Origin: Marinoscillum sp965229915
GTDB lineage: Bacteria; Bacteroidota; Bacteroidia; Cytophagales; Cyclobacteriaceae
Assembly (NCBI RefSeq): GCF_965229915.1
Contig: NZ_CBDDJZ010000001.1
Coordinates: 1,550,001 to 1,614,000 of the forward strand
Direction of reading: 5' to 3'
DNA length: 64,000 nucleotides
Positions 1 through 8,606 of the stretch are shown piece by piece; position 1 is the first letter of the stretch, and every line of letters starts with the position of its first letter. The notes under the pieces are model-generated. The model had not been told where the DNA came from and did no database searches. It was given only the letters and a program-made list of their open reading frames with translations. Both the position numbers and the translations under genes were made by a program.

Positions 1-1730
1 GGGTCAAATCCAGTTCCCTGAAGAGACAGGTTAATCTCATCCATGTCCGCATCGGTAGCCCGAACGTCAAACACCAGCTGATCACCCAGATTAATGCTTA
101 CAGAATCATCTGAATCTACGGTCACAATAGGACTCGTGTTGTCAGGAAGGATCACCTCAAAGTTGAACCACTTCACGGTAGGACTGGGCACCATACAGTC
201 ATCCAGATCTTCCGCAAAAACTCCTACTTCAAAGTCTTTGTATTGAGAGAAATCAAACTGCGTGCATTCCGTACGCCAAATCAGCTGACCTTCAGTCCTG
301 CCACTCTCCTGCTGTGTAGTGATCAACTCAAAACCGTATTGTGACGGATTAGTCAATCCCTTGATTTTTAGTTCCAGCTCAATACTGTCATTGTTTATAT
401 CTTCAGAAATGATCGCAAGCTTTAGACTGTCGCCTTCCATGACTTGATAAGCCTGAACGATGAAATCATCGATTACTGGAAACGTATTTGGGGGTGGCTC
501 CACAAATACTCTCAGCCTGGCCGTATCTAGCTGAGGAACGGGACAGGCATCATCAGATGCGATAAGATCTATAATAAACGGTGCATTTCTCACTGGTGGA
601 CAGCCTGGCATACATACTTCTACTATTAAAGAATCCTGACCGGCAGTAATCTGTTCATTGTTGATTTGAAACACATCATCCAGGTAGCCATTAAAATTTA
701 CACCCTTTGCACGCAGACTGATTGTTTCTCCGGCAGAGACATTCGTCACAACAAACTCGAAGCACTTGTCCTCAGAAAGTGTAAAAGACAGCACATCCTC
801 CTCTGGATTAAAATCTGGTTGACCAGGTATACTGACAGCCACCTCTGGTGGATCAGGAGGGTTGCATCCATCTACCACGAGCATCTGAAAGTCCCGCTGC
901 ATTTCGCCTAGTTTCACATCTCCTCTCCATTCTTCTACGATCACAGAAAACACATAGACTCCGGTACTAGATGGATTTACAGTCAATAGACCTTCATTGC
1001 TTATAGCCAGTGGCCTGGAACCAGGCACGATGTTGTCAACTGAGTATCCTCCAGCCCAGGTAACTGGTATGTGAGGCTTGGGAGTGATCGGAGGAAAAGC
1101 AACCAAAGCACTGCTATTGAGAGGGGTGGTGAGGTAATAAGCCAACGAATCTCCATCAGGGTCTGTACCTGTAAAATCGGTATAGTACAGCTGGTCCACG
1201 CATGCATAATCACTGAGTGGTCTTAACAAGGTAGGTGAGGAATTGATAAAAGGTGCGCCATCCTTCCAAAGTGGCGGGATTTCCAACACGTACTTCATTC
1301 CTGTTCCACCGGGGTTATTGATGTTTTTGATGACCTCATTTCTGCAGCAGCGCTCATGCACGATGTAGTACCCTTCCTCATCAGCAAAATCTTCGGGATT
1401 GAACTCAAAGTCAGCTGCGTAGAGTACTTTGGACGTTTCGAGTTCGTCAATAGCACACTCTTGATTGGTATAGGGAACCTCCGAAATAGAAACCAGGAAC
1501 AGTTCATACACACCCACACGTTCATTGTCTTTATTGGAAAAAATATGAACATCGATGGAAGGCTCGTAGAAGGTGTTCTCCTGCTGCACCTCATCCCGAT
1601 ACTGTATTAATGAAATGCGGTACAGTCCTACATCCAGGGTCTTAAATTCAATTTCTCCACCCACAATGTGAAACCCATATCCGGCCATGGATAGCATAGC
1701 CAAAGCAAAAGTTAAGAGGTGCTTTTTCAT
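1..1730 (-). CDS. Secreted gliding/T9SS-type surface protein, 3' end beyond window
   Basis: The frame is open from an ATG at 1730 to the left edge, giving about 576 residues without a stop, so the C-terminus is missing. It starts with a signal peptide (MKKHLLTFALAMLSMAGYG) followed by HIVGGEIEFK, an opening I associate with large Bacteroidota surface proteins that end in a gliding-motility or T9SS sorting domain. The rest looks like repeated beta-sandwich domains: segments such as TDPDGDSLAYYLTTPL and ATDADMDEINLSL resemble cadherin/PKD-like repeats, with scattered cysteines. It is probably exported by T9SS and displayed on the surface. The sorting domain itself lies outside the window, so that part is inferred from family resemblance. 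No enzyme motif is visible. Confidence 0.75.
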   Translation of the reverse strand, partial: MKKHLLTFALAMLSMAGYGFHIVGGEIEFKTLDVGLYRISLIQYRDEVQQENTFYEPSIDVHIFSNKDNERVGVYELFLVSISEVPYTNQECAIDELETSKVLYAADFEFNPEDFADEEGYYIVHERCCRNEVIKNINNPGGTGMKYVLEIPPLWKDGAPFINSSPTLLRPLSDYACVDQLYYTDFTGTDPDGDSLAYYLTTPLNSSALVAFPPITPKPHIPVTWAGGYSVDNIVPGSRPLAISNEGLLTVNPSSTGVYVFSVIVEEWRGDVKLGEMQRDFQMLVVDGCNPPDPPEVAVSIPGQPDFNPEEDVLSFTLSEDKCFEFVVTNVSAGETISLRAKGVNFNGYLDDVFQINNEQITAGQDSLIVEVCMPGCPPVRNAPFIIDLIASDDACPVPQLDTARLRVFVEPPPNTFPVIDDFIVQAYQVMEGDSLKLAIISEDINNDSIELELKIKGLTNPSQYGFELITTQQESGRTEGQLIWRTECTQFDFSQYKDFEVGVFAEDLDDCMVPSPTVKWFNFEVILPDNTSPIVTVDSDDSVSINLGDQLVFDVRATDADMDEINLSLQGTGFD

Positions 1731-1800
1731 TTTTTAGGCTTCCTGTTTGGTTGAACAGCTTTTTACTGTCAAACCCCAACTTCCCGGACAAAACAATTGT

Positions 1801-1808
1801 TAGTTTTG
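1801..1808 (+). promoter_or_regulatory. Bacteroidota -7 element for rlmD
   Basis: TAGTTTTG matches the Bacteroidota -7 consensus TAnnTTTG and ends 7 nt before the rlmD ATG. Transcription would start at or almost at the start codon, giving a leaderless or near-leaderless mRNA. I see no good -33 TTTG at the usual distance. Confidence 0.45.
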
Positions 1809-1815
1809 CGCCGAA

Positions 1816-3210
1816 ATGAAGACTAGTAAAGTTATCGAAAAGCTTGAGATTACCGGTGTCTCAGCAGAAGGAAAAAGCGTCGCACGACACGACAACAGGG
1901 TCATCTTTATAAAAAACGGTGCTCCCGGTGATGTAGTGGATGTCAGAATAGTTGGGAAGCGTAAGAAGTTTTTTGAAGGTGAGATTGTTCATTTCCATGA
2001 AAAATCACCGGAAAGAGTGGAACCATTCTGCGAGCATTTTGGCATCTGCGGCGGATGTAAATGGCAGCACATCTCCTATGACTCTCAGCTGAAGCATAAA
2101 AGCGATCATGTAGCAACTAACTTGCGTAAAATCAGTAAGACTGACCTGCCGAAGATTGAGCCAATATTGGGCTCAACAGAGACTACCTACTATCGCAACA
2201 AACTGGAATTCACCTTCTCCAATATGAGATGGCTCACTCAAGAAGAAATCAGTAGTGGTGAAGATCTCAGCAGAAATGCACTGGGGTTTCATATTCCTAA
2301 GCGTTTTGACAAGATTCTGGACATCAATCACTGCTGGCTGCAGCAAGATCCGTCCAACCAGATCCGTCTCTCAGTGAAGCAATTTGCTGAGCAACATAAC
2401 CTGACATTTTTTGATATCAGGGAACAGAAGGGACTATTGAGAAATCTCATTATCAGAACTGCTTCCACGGGAGAGGTGATGGTGATCGTTCAGTTTTTTG
2501 AGCCAGACCAAAAGGCGATTGAAGCAGTGATGAACCACTTGAAGACAACATTCCCTGAGACCACTTCTCTCTTGTACATCATCAATGAGAAGAAAAATGA
2601 AACCTTCTATGATCTGCCTGTCATCACTTTTAATGGAAGAGACTTTATTTACGAAGAGATGGAAGGACTTAAGTTTCGCATAGGTCCAAAATCATTCTAC
2701 CAAACCAACAGCAAACAGGCCTACGAACTATACAAGGTAGCAAGAGACTTTGCAGACCTCCAGGGAGATGAACTGGTGTATGACCTATACACGGGCACCG
2801 GCACTATTGCCAACTTTGTAGCCAAAAAAGCCAAAAAAGTGGTAGGAGTTGAATCTGTAGAAGAGGCCATTGTAGATGCTCGGAAGAACAGTGAAATCAA
2901 TGGCATTGAGAATACCACCTTCTTGGCTGGTGATATGAAGGATATGTTTACTGACGATTTTGTGAAGAAGTATGGTCACCCAGATGTAATCATTACTGAT
3001 CCTCCACGTGCAGGAATGCATCAAAAAGTAGTGGAAATGCTCAACAGAATCAAACCTAAAAAGTTAGTCTATGTGAGCTGTAACCCAGCCACGCAGGCCA
3101 GAGACCTGGAGCTCCTGTCAGAGCAGTTTGAAGTAGTCAAAATACAGCCAGTGGATATGTTTCCACAGACACACCATGTGGAAAACGTGATGTTACTAAA
3201 ATCTAAATAA
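1816..3210 (+). CDS. rlmD: 23S rRNA (uracil-C5)-methyltransferase, RlmD/RumA family
   Basis: This is a 464-residue SAM-dependent RNA m5U methyltransferase of the TrmA/RumA family. An N-terminal TRAM-like RNA-binding domain covers about residues 5-65. The 4Fe-4S cluster cysteines are C72, C78 and C81 (in CEHFGICGGCKW) with C173 as the fourth. The SAM-binding motif is DLYTGTGTI, followed by DPPRAGMH and the catalytic nucleophile C422 in VSCNP. Length and motif order fit the family, whose E. coli member methylates U1939 of 23S rRNA. Bacterial relatives can modify U747 as well, so the exact site is inferred. A small conserved gene starts 1 nt after its stop, so the two are probably cotranscribed. 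Confidence 0.92.
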   Translation: MKTSKVIEKLEITGVSAEGKSVARHDNRVIFIKNGAPGDVVDVRIVGKRKKFFEGEIVHFHEKSPERVEPFCEHFGICGGCKWQHISYDSQLKHKSDHVATNLRKISKTDLPKIEPILGSTETTYYRNKLEFTFSNMRWLTQEEISSGEDLSRNALGFHIPKRFDKILDINHCWLQQDPSNQIRLSVKQFAEQHNLTFFDIREQKGLLRNLIIRTASTGEVMVIVQFFEPDQKAIEAVMNHLKTTFPETTSLLYIINEKKNETFYDLPVITFNGRDFIYEEMEGLKFRIGPKSFYQTNSKQAYELYKVARDFADLQGDELVYDLYTGTGTIANFVAKKAKKVVGVESVEEAIVDARKNSEINGIENTTFLAGDMKDMFTDDFVKKYGHPDVIITDPPRAGMHQKVVEMLNRIKPKKLVYVSCNPATQARDLELLSEQFEVVKIQPVDMFPQTHHVENVMLLKSK

Positions 3211-3211
3211 G

Positions 3212-3574
3212 ATGCAGAACGACCCTACTCTTGATCCAAAGTATCTCGGTAAGATTTCCTCAGACTTTGTGAAGGTATCTGAGCAACTGAAGGAAGCGTC
3301 CTATCAAATTCGCAAAAGAGGTTTTTCCAAGTATCCGGTGTTCCCTATTTCCAAAGAAGACATTCCGGTAGGTCAGCTACTTTACGAAGCTGGAAAGATG
3401 GAAAACGAGTGGAACTACTATGCGTCATTTCTGGAGGAATTCACACAACGTGAGCTGGTAGCTGAGGAAAGTAAATTCATAGAGGCCTATAAAGATCCTG
3501 ATGAGTTCTGTTGTCTGTTCATCGTGGACCAGCAGTTTACCAACTTCGTGTTTATTCCTTTTCCCGAAGATTGA
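3212..3574 (+). CDS. Conserved hypothetical protein downstream of rlmD
   Basis: This 120-residue soluble acidic protein has no signal peptide or membrane segment. I do not recognise a named domain, though it looks like a small Bacteroidota-specific protein. It is rich in aromatic residues (NEWNYYASFLEEF and VDQQFTNFVFIPFPED at the C-terminus). Its ATG lies 1 nt after the rlmD stop, which suggests translational coupling and a single transcript. A link to ribosome modification is possible only from this position; nothing in the protein shows it. Confidence 0.7.
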   Translation: MQNDPTLDPKYLGKISSDFVKVSEQLKEASYQIRKRGFSKYPVFPISKEDIPVGQLLYEAGKMENEWNYYASFLEEFTQRELVAEESKFIEAYKDPDEFCCLFIVDQQFTNFVFIPFPED

Positions 3575-3615
3575 ATAAATTCGAACAATTACTGTCCTAA
3601 ATTATTCTTTAACAC

Positions 3616-4455
3616 ATGGAAGAAATAGAAAATCAAATTGATACCGCCAACGAATACTCTACCATAGCCATGGAGTATGTATTCGAGTATGGACCAAAAG
3701 TGGTTCTTGCTATCCTTACCCTTATCATAGGGCTTTGGGTGATCAAAGCAATCACCAAAGGGACCCGTAAAGCGATGACCAAACGTAATTTTGACCCATC
3801 TCTGACTCCATTTTTGATTACCGTCCTAAGCATGTTGCTCAAAGTGATGCTCGTCATTTCGGTGATTGGTATGGTAGGGATTGAAGTCACGAGTTTCATT
3901 GCCGTGCTTGGTGCTGCAGGTCTTGCTGTTGGTTTGGCATTGCAGGGTACACTACAAAACTTTGCCGGTGGAGTGGTAATTCTTCTTTTGAAGCCTTTCA
4001 AAGTGGGTGATGTAATCAATGCCAAAGGCTACCTGGGAAGTGTCAAGGAAATTCAAATTTTCTATACCATCATTAGCACATTTGATAAGAAAACGGTCTA
4101 CGTGCCCAACGGTGGTCTGGCCAACTCTGATATGACGAATCTGTCGCAGGATGAGGTCAAAAGAAATGCCTGGACTTTCGGCATTGCCTATGGCGATGAT
4201 TATGACAAGGCAAAGTCTGTTTTGCAGCGTCTGATAGATGAAGATGAACGCATTCTCAAAGATCCTGAGCCATTTATTGCACTTGAGTCATTAGGAGATA
4301 GTTCGGTCAACATAGTGGTGAGAGCATGGAGCACCGCTGATAACCTATGGCCGGTACACTTCGACATGAACGAGAAAGTTTATAAAGAATTTGCGAAAGA
4401 AGGACTCAATATTCCATTCCCACAAATGGACGTTCACCTGCACAAAAACAACTGA
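3616..4455 (+). CDS. mscS: MscS-family small-conductance mechanosensitive channel
   Basis: This 279-residue inner-membrane channel opens under membrane tension to release solutes during hypo-osmotic shock. Three transmembrane helices lie at about residues 25-45, 65-90 and 93-125. The third is the glycine/alanine-rich pore helix (AVLGAAGLAVGLALQGTLQNFAGGVVILLLKPF), the signature of MscS. The beta domain follows (KVGDVINAKGYLGSVKEI ... VYVPNGGLANSDMTNLS) and then the cytoplasmic alpha/beta domain. Length matches E. coli MscS (286 residues). It stands alone, 41 nt after the previous gene and convergent with the amidohydrolase; a palindromic repeat element lies between them. Confidence 0.93.
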   Translation: MEEIENQIDTANEYSTIAMEYVFEYGPKVVLAILTLIIGLWVIKAITKGTRKAMTKRNFDPSLTPFLITVLSMLLKVMLVISVIGMVGIEVTSFIAVLGAAGLAVGLALQGTLQNFAGGVVILLLKPFKVGDVINAKGYLGSVKEIQIFYTIISTFDKKTVYVPNGGLANSDMTNLSQDEVKRNAWTFGIAYGDDYDKAKSVLQRLIDEDERILKDPEPFIALESLGDSSVNIVVRAWSTADNLWPVHFDMNEKVYKEFAKEGLNIPFPQMDVHLHKNN

Positions 4456-4473
4456 TTCTGTCAAAGAAACAAC

Positions 4474-4617
4474 AAAAAAGAGGCCGTCTCAAAAGCCTGA
4501 AATTGGTGTCATTCTGAATTTATTTCAGAATCTATGTAGTTGAATATCAATGCATTTTAGATCCTGAAACCAGTTCAGGATGACAAGATCACCGCTTTTG
4601 TGACAGCTCTCTTTTTT
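4474..4617. repeat. Palindromic intergenic repeat element between convergent genes
   Basis: Nested inverted repeats fill the gap between mscS and the amidohydrolase. The outer arms are at 4475-4496 (AAAAAGAGGCCGTCTCAAAAG) and 4593-4617, which reads nearly the same on the other strand. The inner arms are GTCATTCTGAA (4508-4518) with TTCAGAATCT (4524-4533), and AGATCCTGAA (4559-4568) with TTCAGGATGAC (4574-4584). The T/A-rich outer ends could serve as a bidirectional terminator. This looks like the dispersed 'GTCATTCTGAA...TTCAGGATGAC' element of Bacteroidota intergenic regions; no second copy is visible in this window. Confidence 0.7.
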
Positions 4618-4639
4618 CATTTAAACATGCCCTTAAGAA

Positions 4640-5932
4640 TCAATCCTTGTAAACGACTCCCTCCTTCATCACAAAACTCACCTTACCCATGTCATCAATT
4701 TGTTGCAATGGATTTCCATCCACAGCAATAATATCCGCATAAAGCCCTTTTTTGATTGCTCCAAACAAGTCACCTTTCTTGAGGATGCTAGCATTAACAC
4801 TGGTAGCACATTTGATCGTCTCCATAGCAGGCATACCTCCATCTACCATATAGATAAACTCCTTGTAATTTTCTCCATGAGGAAAAACAGCGGCATCTGT
4901 TCCAAACCCAATCGGCACACCCATCTTATACGCCTTGGAGAAAGTGCTGCTTATCTGTGGCCCAATCACCGCTGCTTTTTTTGCAACCATCGCAGGATAG
5001 TAACCTTCTATTTTGGAAAGCTCAGCGACAGACATTCCAGCCGTAATGGTTGGGATGTAGTAAGTATCATATTCTTTCATGAGTTTCATCGTCTCATCTG
5101 ACATGTAAGTACCGTGCTCGATGGTTTTTACTCCAGCACGGATGGCTCGTTGCATGCCTTCATCACCATGGGCATGCGCAGCTACATGAAAGCCTAAGTC
5201 GCTAGCTGTTTTCACGATCTGCGCCATTTCCTCCTCAGAAAAATGAGGCCCGGTACCATCTTTGGCAACACTCAGCACACCGCCAGTGGCAGTAATCTTG
5301 ATCAGGTCCGCTCCATTTTTATACCGCTGACGCACCGCTTTCATAGCATCCTCCACACCATTAACCACTCCATCCTTTGGCGAAGGGTCTCCCATGAGGT
5401 CTTCACGGTATCCGTTGGTAGGATCCGCGTGTCCACCAGTGATTGCCAGGGACTTCCCCGAGGTATAAATCCTGGGACCTACCACCAGCCCTTTATTAAT
5501 AGCATTTCTCAGAGAAATATTTACCCCAGATCCGCCCACATCTCTTACGGTGGTAAAGCCAGCCATCAAGGTAGTTTTAGCATGTTTCTGTGCTTCATAG
5601 GCAATATCTGCCTCATTCATCGTGAATTCTTTCAGATAGCCATCTTTGCTCGTTTCTCCTTCTAGGTGCACATGCATATCAATCAAACCGGGCATCACGG
5701 TCTTGTTTTTCAAATCAACTATCTGGTCTCCTTTCTGTGCTTTTAGATAACCAGATTCTACTGCAGTGATGGTTTTTCCCTCCACAATAATGGTTTGTTC
5801 GGATTTTGGCTTGTCACTCTCGCCATCAATCAGCCGCCCGGCGTGAATCAAAGTGCGTTGGGCACTAGCCCCAAAAGCAATTAGGAACAGTACTGGTACT
5901 ATTAGGTTTTTCATGGGTTGTCTTTTTTTCAT
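4640..5932 (-). CDS. Secreted metal-dependent amidohydrolase (imidazolonepropionase/prolidase-like)
   Basis: This 430-residue TIM-barrel amidohydrolase has a signal peptide. The metal ligands are visible: HVHLE after DM (strand 1), the lysine of LIKITATGG, HAHGDEG, EHGTY and the catalytic aspartate in GFGTDAAVFPHG. The group includes imidazolonepropionase-like enzymes and secreted Xaa-Pro or Xaa-Arg dipeptidases; the signal peptide favours a periplasmic peptidase or amide hydrolase, but the substrate cannot be read from sequence. The first ATG is used here, but a second at 5914 (MKNLIVPVLFLIAFGASAQ) gives a more typical signal peptide and may be the true start. It is monocistronic and diverges from the Nramp-like gene. 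Confidence 0.88.
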   Translation of the reverse strand: MKKRQPMKNLIVPVLFLIAFGASAQRTLIHAGRLIDGESDKPKSEQTIIVEGKTITAVESGYLKAQKGDQIVDLKNKTVMPGLIDMHVHLEGETSKDGYLKEFTMNEADIAYEAQKHAKTTLMAGFTTVRDVGGSGVNISLRNAINKGLVVGPRIYTSGKSLAITGGHADPTNGYREDLMGDPSPKDGVVNGVEDAMKAVRQRYKNGADLIKITATGGVLSVAKDGTGPHFSEEEMAQIVKTASDLGFHVAAHAHGDEGMQRAIRAGVKTIEHGTYMSDETMKLMKEYDTYYIPTITAGMSVAELSKIEGYYPAMVAKKAAVIGPQISSTFSKAYKMGVPIGFGTDAAVFPHGENYKEFIYMVDGGMPAMETIKCATSVNASILKKGDLFGAIKKGLYADIIAVDGNPLQQIDDMGKVSFVMKEGVVYKD

Positions 5933-5972
5933 TAAAATACAACATTATTAATCTACTGATGCAAACTTCCTT

Positions 5973-7160
5973 ATGAAAGCCAAAAAACCATCCAAGAGTG
6001 GAAGCCCAGGTTTACTGATCGCCGCGGCTTTCATTGGGCCAGGTACGGTTACAGTCTGCACGATAGCCGGGGCCACTTACGGCTTTGAATTGCTCTGGGT
6101 TATGATTGTCAGCATTGTAGCTACCATATTTTTACAAAACACTGCCTCACGGCTGGGAATAGTCAGTAGGCTTAGCCTAACAGCTCTCATACGTCAGCAA
6201 CTCAGCCAGCCAATACTTAGGATGCTAATGCTCGGGTTGGTATTTAGTGCTATTGTCATTGGCAATGGTGCATACGAAGCGGGCAATATCAGTGGGGCAG
6301 TATTGGGTCTAGAGTCAATTGTATCTTTTCCTCTAGCAGGAGCAATTTTGGGGCTAATTGCAGGTGCATTGCTATGGACAGGCAGCTATCATCTCATACA
6401 AAAGGTACTAACTGGACTCGTCGCCCTGATGAGTGCTTCATTTATTATTACGGCCATCATGACCAGGCCAAATCCATGGGGCTTACTTCAAGGTATGTTT
6501 TTACCGTCATTCTCAAGTGACAGCAGTTTGATTATTCTAGCGCTTGTGGGCACCACCATCGTGCCATACAATCTATTCCTGCATGCCTCCCTGGCCAAAA
6601 ACCATTGGAATATCAGCGAAATTGGCCCAGCACGTAAAGACACCATTCGATCCATATTAATTGGCGGGATTATCTCCATGGCGATAATCATTACGGCTGG
6701 AGGCACCAGTTCTGGAAACATTCAAAATGCCGGTGATCTTGCCAAAAGCCTGGAGCCACTTTATGGGTCGACAGCCAAATACCTGATTGCTTTAGGGTTG
6801 TTTTCAGCAGGCATTACATCTGCTATCACAGCCCCGTTAGCAGCAGCTTATGTAGCTCAGGGATGCTTTGACTGGGACGACAATCCAAAGCACATAGGGT
6901 TTAGAGCCACCTGGATCTGCATCCTGCTGGTTGGTGCTGTATTTTCCTCTATCGGATACAAGCCTCTGGACATTATTAAGTTTGCCCAAGTGGCAAATGG
7001 TCTACTTCTGCCCATCATTGCTGCACTACTGATCTGGCTATCGAGCAGACGCTCCATTCTTGGCCAACATACTAACAGTAAAGCAGTTACCATGGCTGGA
7101 ATACTCATTGCATTAATCACCTTGATTTTAGGAATCAAAAGTATCTGGACAGCTTTTTAA
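5973..7160 (+). CDS. Nramp-superfamily transporter of the YcsG type, lacking canonical metal ligands
   Basis: This is a 395-residue integral membrane protein with about 11 transmembrane helices and the Nramp fold. It aligns with MntH through ATYGFELLWVMIV and SRLGIVSRLSLTALIR. The metal-binding motifs are changed. The TM1 DPGN motif is GPGT (FIGPGTVTV), and the TM6 MPH motif is VPY (GTTIVPYNLFLHASL). The Asp, Asn and Met that bind Mn/Fe in true Nramps are therefore absent. It heads an operon with pxpABC, as B. subtilis ycsG sits in the ycsF-kipIA cluster. Uptake of 5-oxoproline or another organic substrate is a reasonable inference; Mn transport is unlikely. The substrate is unproven. Confidence 0.82.
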   Translation: MKAKKPSKSGSPGLLIAAAFIGPGTVTVCTIAGATYGFELLWVMIVSIVATIFLQNTASRLGIVSRLSLTALIRQQLSQPILRMLMLGLVFSAIVIGNGAYEAGNISGAVLGLESIVSFPLAGAILGLIAGALLWTGSYHLIQKVLTGLVALMSASFIITAIMTRPNPWGLLQGMFLPSFSSDSSLIILALVGTTIVPYNLFLHASLAKNHWNISEIGPARKDTIRSILIGGIISMAIIITAGGTSSGNIQNAGDLAKSLEPLYGSTAKYLIALGLFSAGITSAITAPLAAAYVAQGCFDWDDNPKHIGFRATWICILLVGAVFSSIGYKPLDIIKFAQVANGLLLPIIAALLIWLSSRRSILGQHTNSKAVTMAGILIALITLILGIKSIWTAF

Positions 7161-7194
7161 ACTTTAATTCATTTGACTGATTATATTTAGTGAT

Positions 7195-7902
7195 ATGAAG
7201 CGATGGCTGCTCAACTGTGACATGGGTGAAAACGCGGGCAAAGACCACCTACTGATGCCTCACATACAGGCTTGCAGCATCGCATGTGGTGGCCACATAG
7301 GGGACGCAGACTCTATGAGTATGACTGTCCGATTGGCTATGAAGTATCAGGTAGAGATAGGTGCACACCCCTCTTTTCCAGATAAAGAGAACTTCGGCCG
7401 TCAACCTATGAGTTTACCTTCCGACCAGCTCATTGACCTGATGGTCGGACAAATCAACAGTCTGGAAAAAGTGTGCTCTGTCTTAGGGGCTCATATCAAA
7501 CACATCAAGCCACATGGTGCCCTTTACAATCAAGCTACCACAGATTTGCGAACAGCCGGTGCGGTGGTGCAAGTCATGAAAAGATATCCAGGATTGACGC
7601 TATATGCTCCCTGGAAAAGTGTAGTTGGCGAACTGGCACAAGAAGATGGTATTCCTGTTCGCTTTGAGGGATTTGCAGACAGACGATATGAACACGATGG
7701 ATCGCTGGCCTCCCGGTCTAATCCGGGCTCGGTGATCGAAGACCCCCAGGAAGCCCTCTCACAGGTAAAGCAAGTGACCAAATACCACAAATTGACCTCA
7801 ATAGATGGAATCACCTTCGATTTTGAAGCGGAGACCTTCTGTATTCATGGAGATAATCCCCATGCCGTGTCAATCGTAAAACTACTGAGCGAAGAATCAT
7901 GA
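7195..7902 (+). CDS. pxpA: 5-oxoprolinase subunit A (LamB/YcsF family)
   Basis: This 235-residue protein of the LamB/YcsF family has the N-terminal signature LLNCDMGENAG and HIQACSIACGGHIGD, followed by IGAHPSFPD, HIKPHGALYNQA and GFADRRYEHDGSLASRS. Together with PxpB and PxpC it forms the ATP-dependent prokaryotic 5-oxoprolinase that opens 5-oxoproline to glutamate. It is slightly shorter than the usual ~250 residues, but no motif is missing. The stop overlaps the pxpB start by 4 nt (ATGA), so the genes are translationally coupled. The upstream transporter gene ends 34 nt before. Confidence 0.94.
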   Translation: MKRWLLNCDMGENAGKDHLLMPHIQACSIACGGHIGDADSMSMTVRLAMKYQVEIGAHPSFPDKENFGRQPMSLPSDQLIDLMVGQINSLEKVCSVLGAHIKHIKPHGALYNQATTDLRTAGAVVQVMKRYPGLTLYAPWKSVVGELAQEDGIPVRFEGFADRRYEHDGSLASRSNPGSVIEDPQEALSQVKQVTKYHKLTSIDGITFDFEAETFCIHGDNPHAVSIVKLLSEES

Positions 7903-8606
7903 GAAACATCCACATCAAATCAATGGATGAAAGCAATCTGTTGATGGAATGGCCAGGTGCCATCTCCAAAGACATCATGAAAGAAATAGCAGCTTGGCAA
8001 CATGCCATTGAGAAAAACCTAGGGCACCTCATCATCGAGTGCTTTGCGGCGTATAGAAGCCTATTGATCACTTATGATCACCAGCAAATAGACGCCGAAG
8101 ATCTGGAAATCGAACTGCTAAAGCTTCCCATCGATCGCAAAAAATTTCGCACCAAAAAATGGGCTGTCCCAGTTTGTTATGAAGAGGAGTTTGCACAGGA
8201 CCTATTACCATACTGTGATGCAAAAAAATTGACCAAAAAAAGTATCATCAAATTACATACAGCCCCTCTCTACGACATCCACTTTTATGGCTTCCTTCCC
8301 GGATTCATGTATTTGGGTGGATTGGATGAGAAATTGGCGATACCTAGAAAATCAAACCCAGATGCTAAAATCCCTGCTGGATCTGTCGCAATTGGAGGTA
8401 ATCAGACCGGTATATATCCTACTCAGTCTCCCGGTGGCTGGCACGTGATTGGCAACAGCCCAATCCCTTTGTTTGATATTACTCTAGATCCACCTTGTCC
8501 GTTTAGCCCTGGGGACCACATCAAGTTCAAAGCAATCAGTAAAAAAGAATACCTGAAAACGAAAGAAGAAGTGACCAACGGGACATATAAATATCAGAAA
8601 GCATGA
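7899..8606 (+). CDS. pxpB: 5-oxoprolinase subunit B (KipI family)
   Basis: This 235-residue cytoplasmic protein is of the KipI/allophanate hydrolase subunit 1 type. The family core is clear: VPVCYEEEFAQDL, LHTAPLYDIHFYGFLPGFMYLGGLDEKL, PRKSNPDAKIPAGSVAIGGNQTGIYPTQSPGGWHVIGNSP and the cyclophilin-like ending FSPGDHIKFKAISKKEY. It pairs with PxpC in the 5-oxoprolinase complex. B. subtilis KipI was first described as a kinase inhibitor, but the metabolic role is better supported by this gene order. Both ends overlap neighbours by 4 nt. Confidence 0.94.
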   Translation: MRNIHIKSMDESNLLMEWPGAISKDIMKEIAAWQHAIEKNLGHLIIECFAAYRSLLITYDHQQIDAEDLEIELLKLPIDRKKFRTKKWAVPVCYEEEFAQDLLPYCDAKKLTKKSIIKLHTAPLYDIHFYGFLPGFMYLGGLDEKLAIPRKSNPDAKIPAGSVAIGGNQTGIYPTQSPGGWHVIGNSPIPLFDITLDPPCPFSPGDHIKFKAISKKEYLKTKEEVTNGTYKYQKA

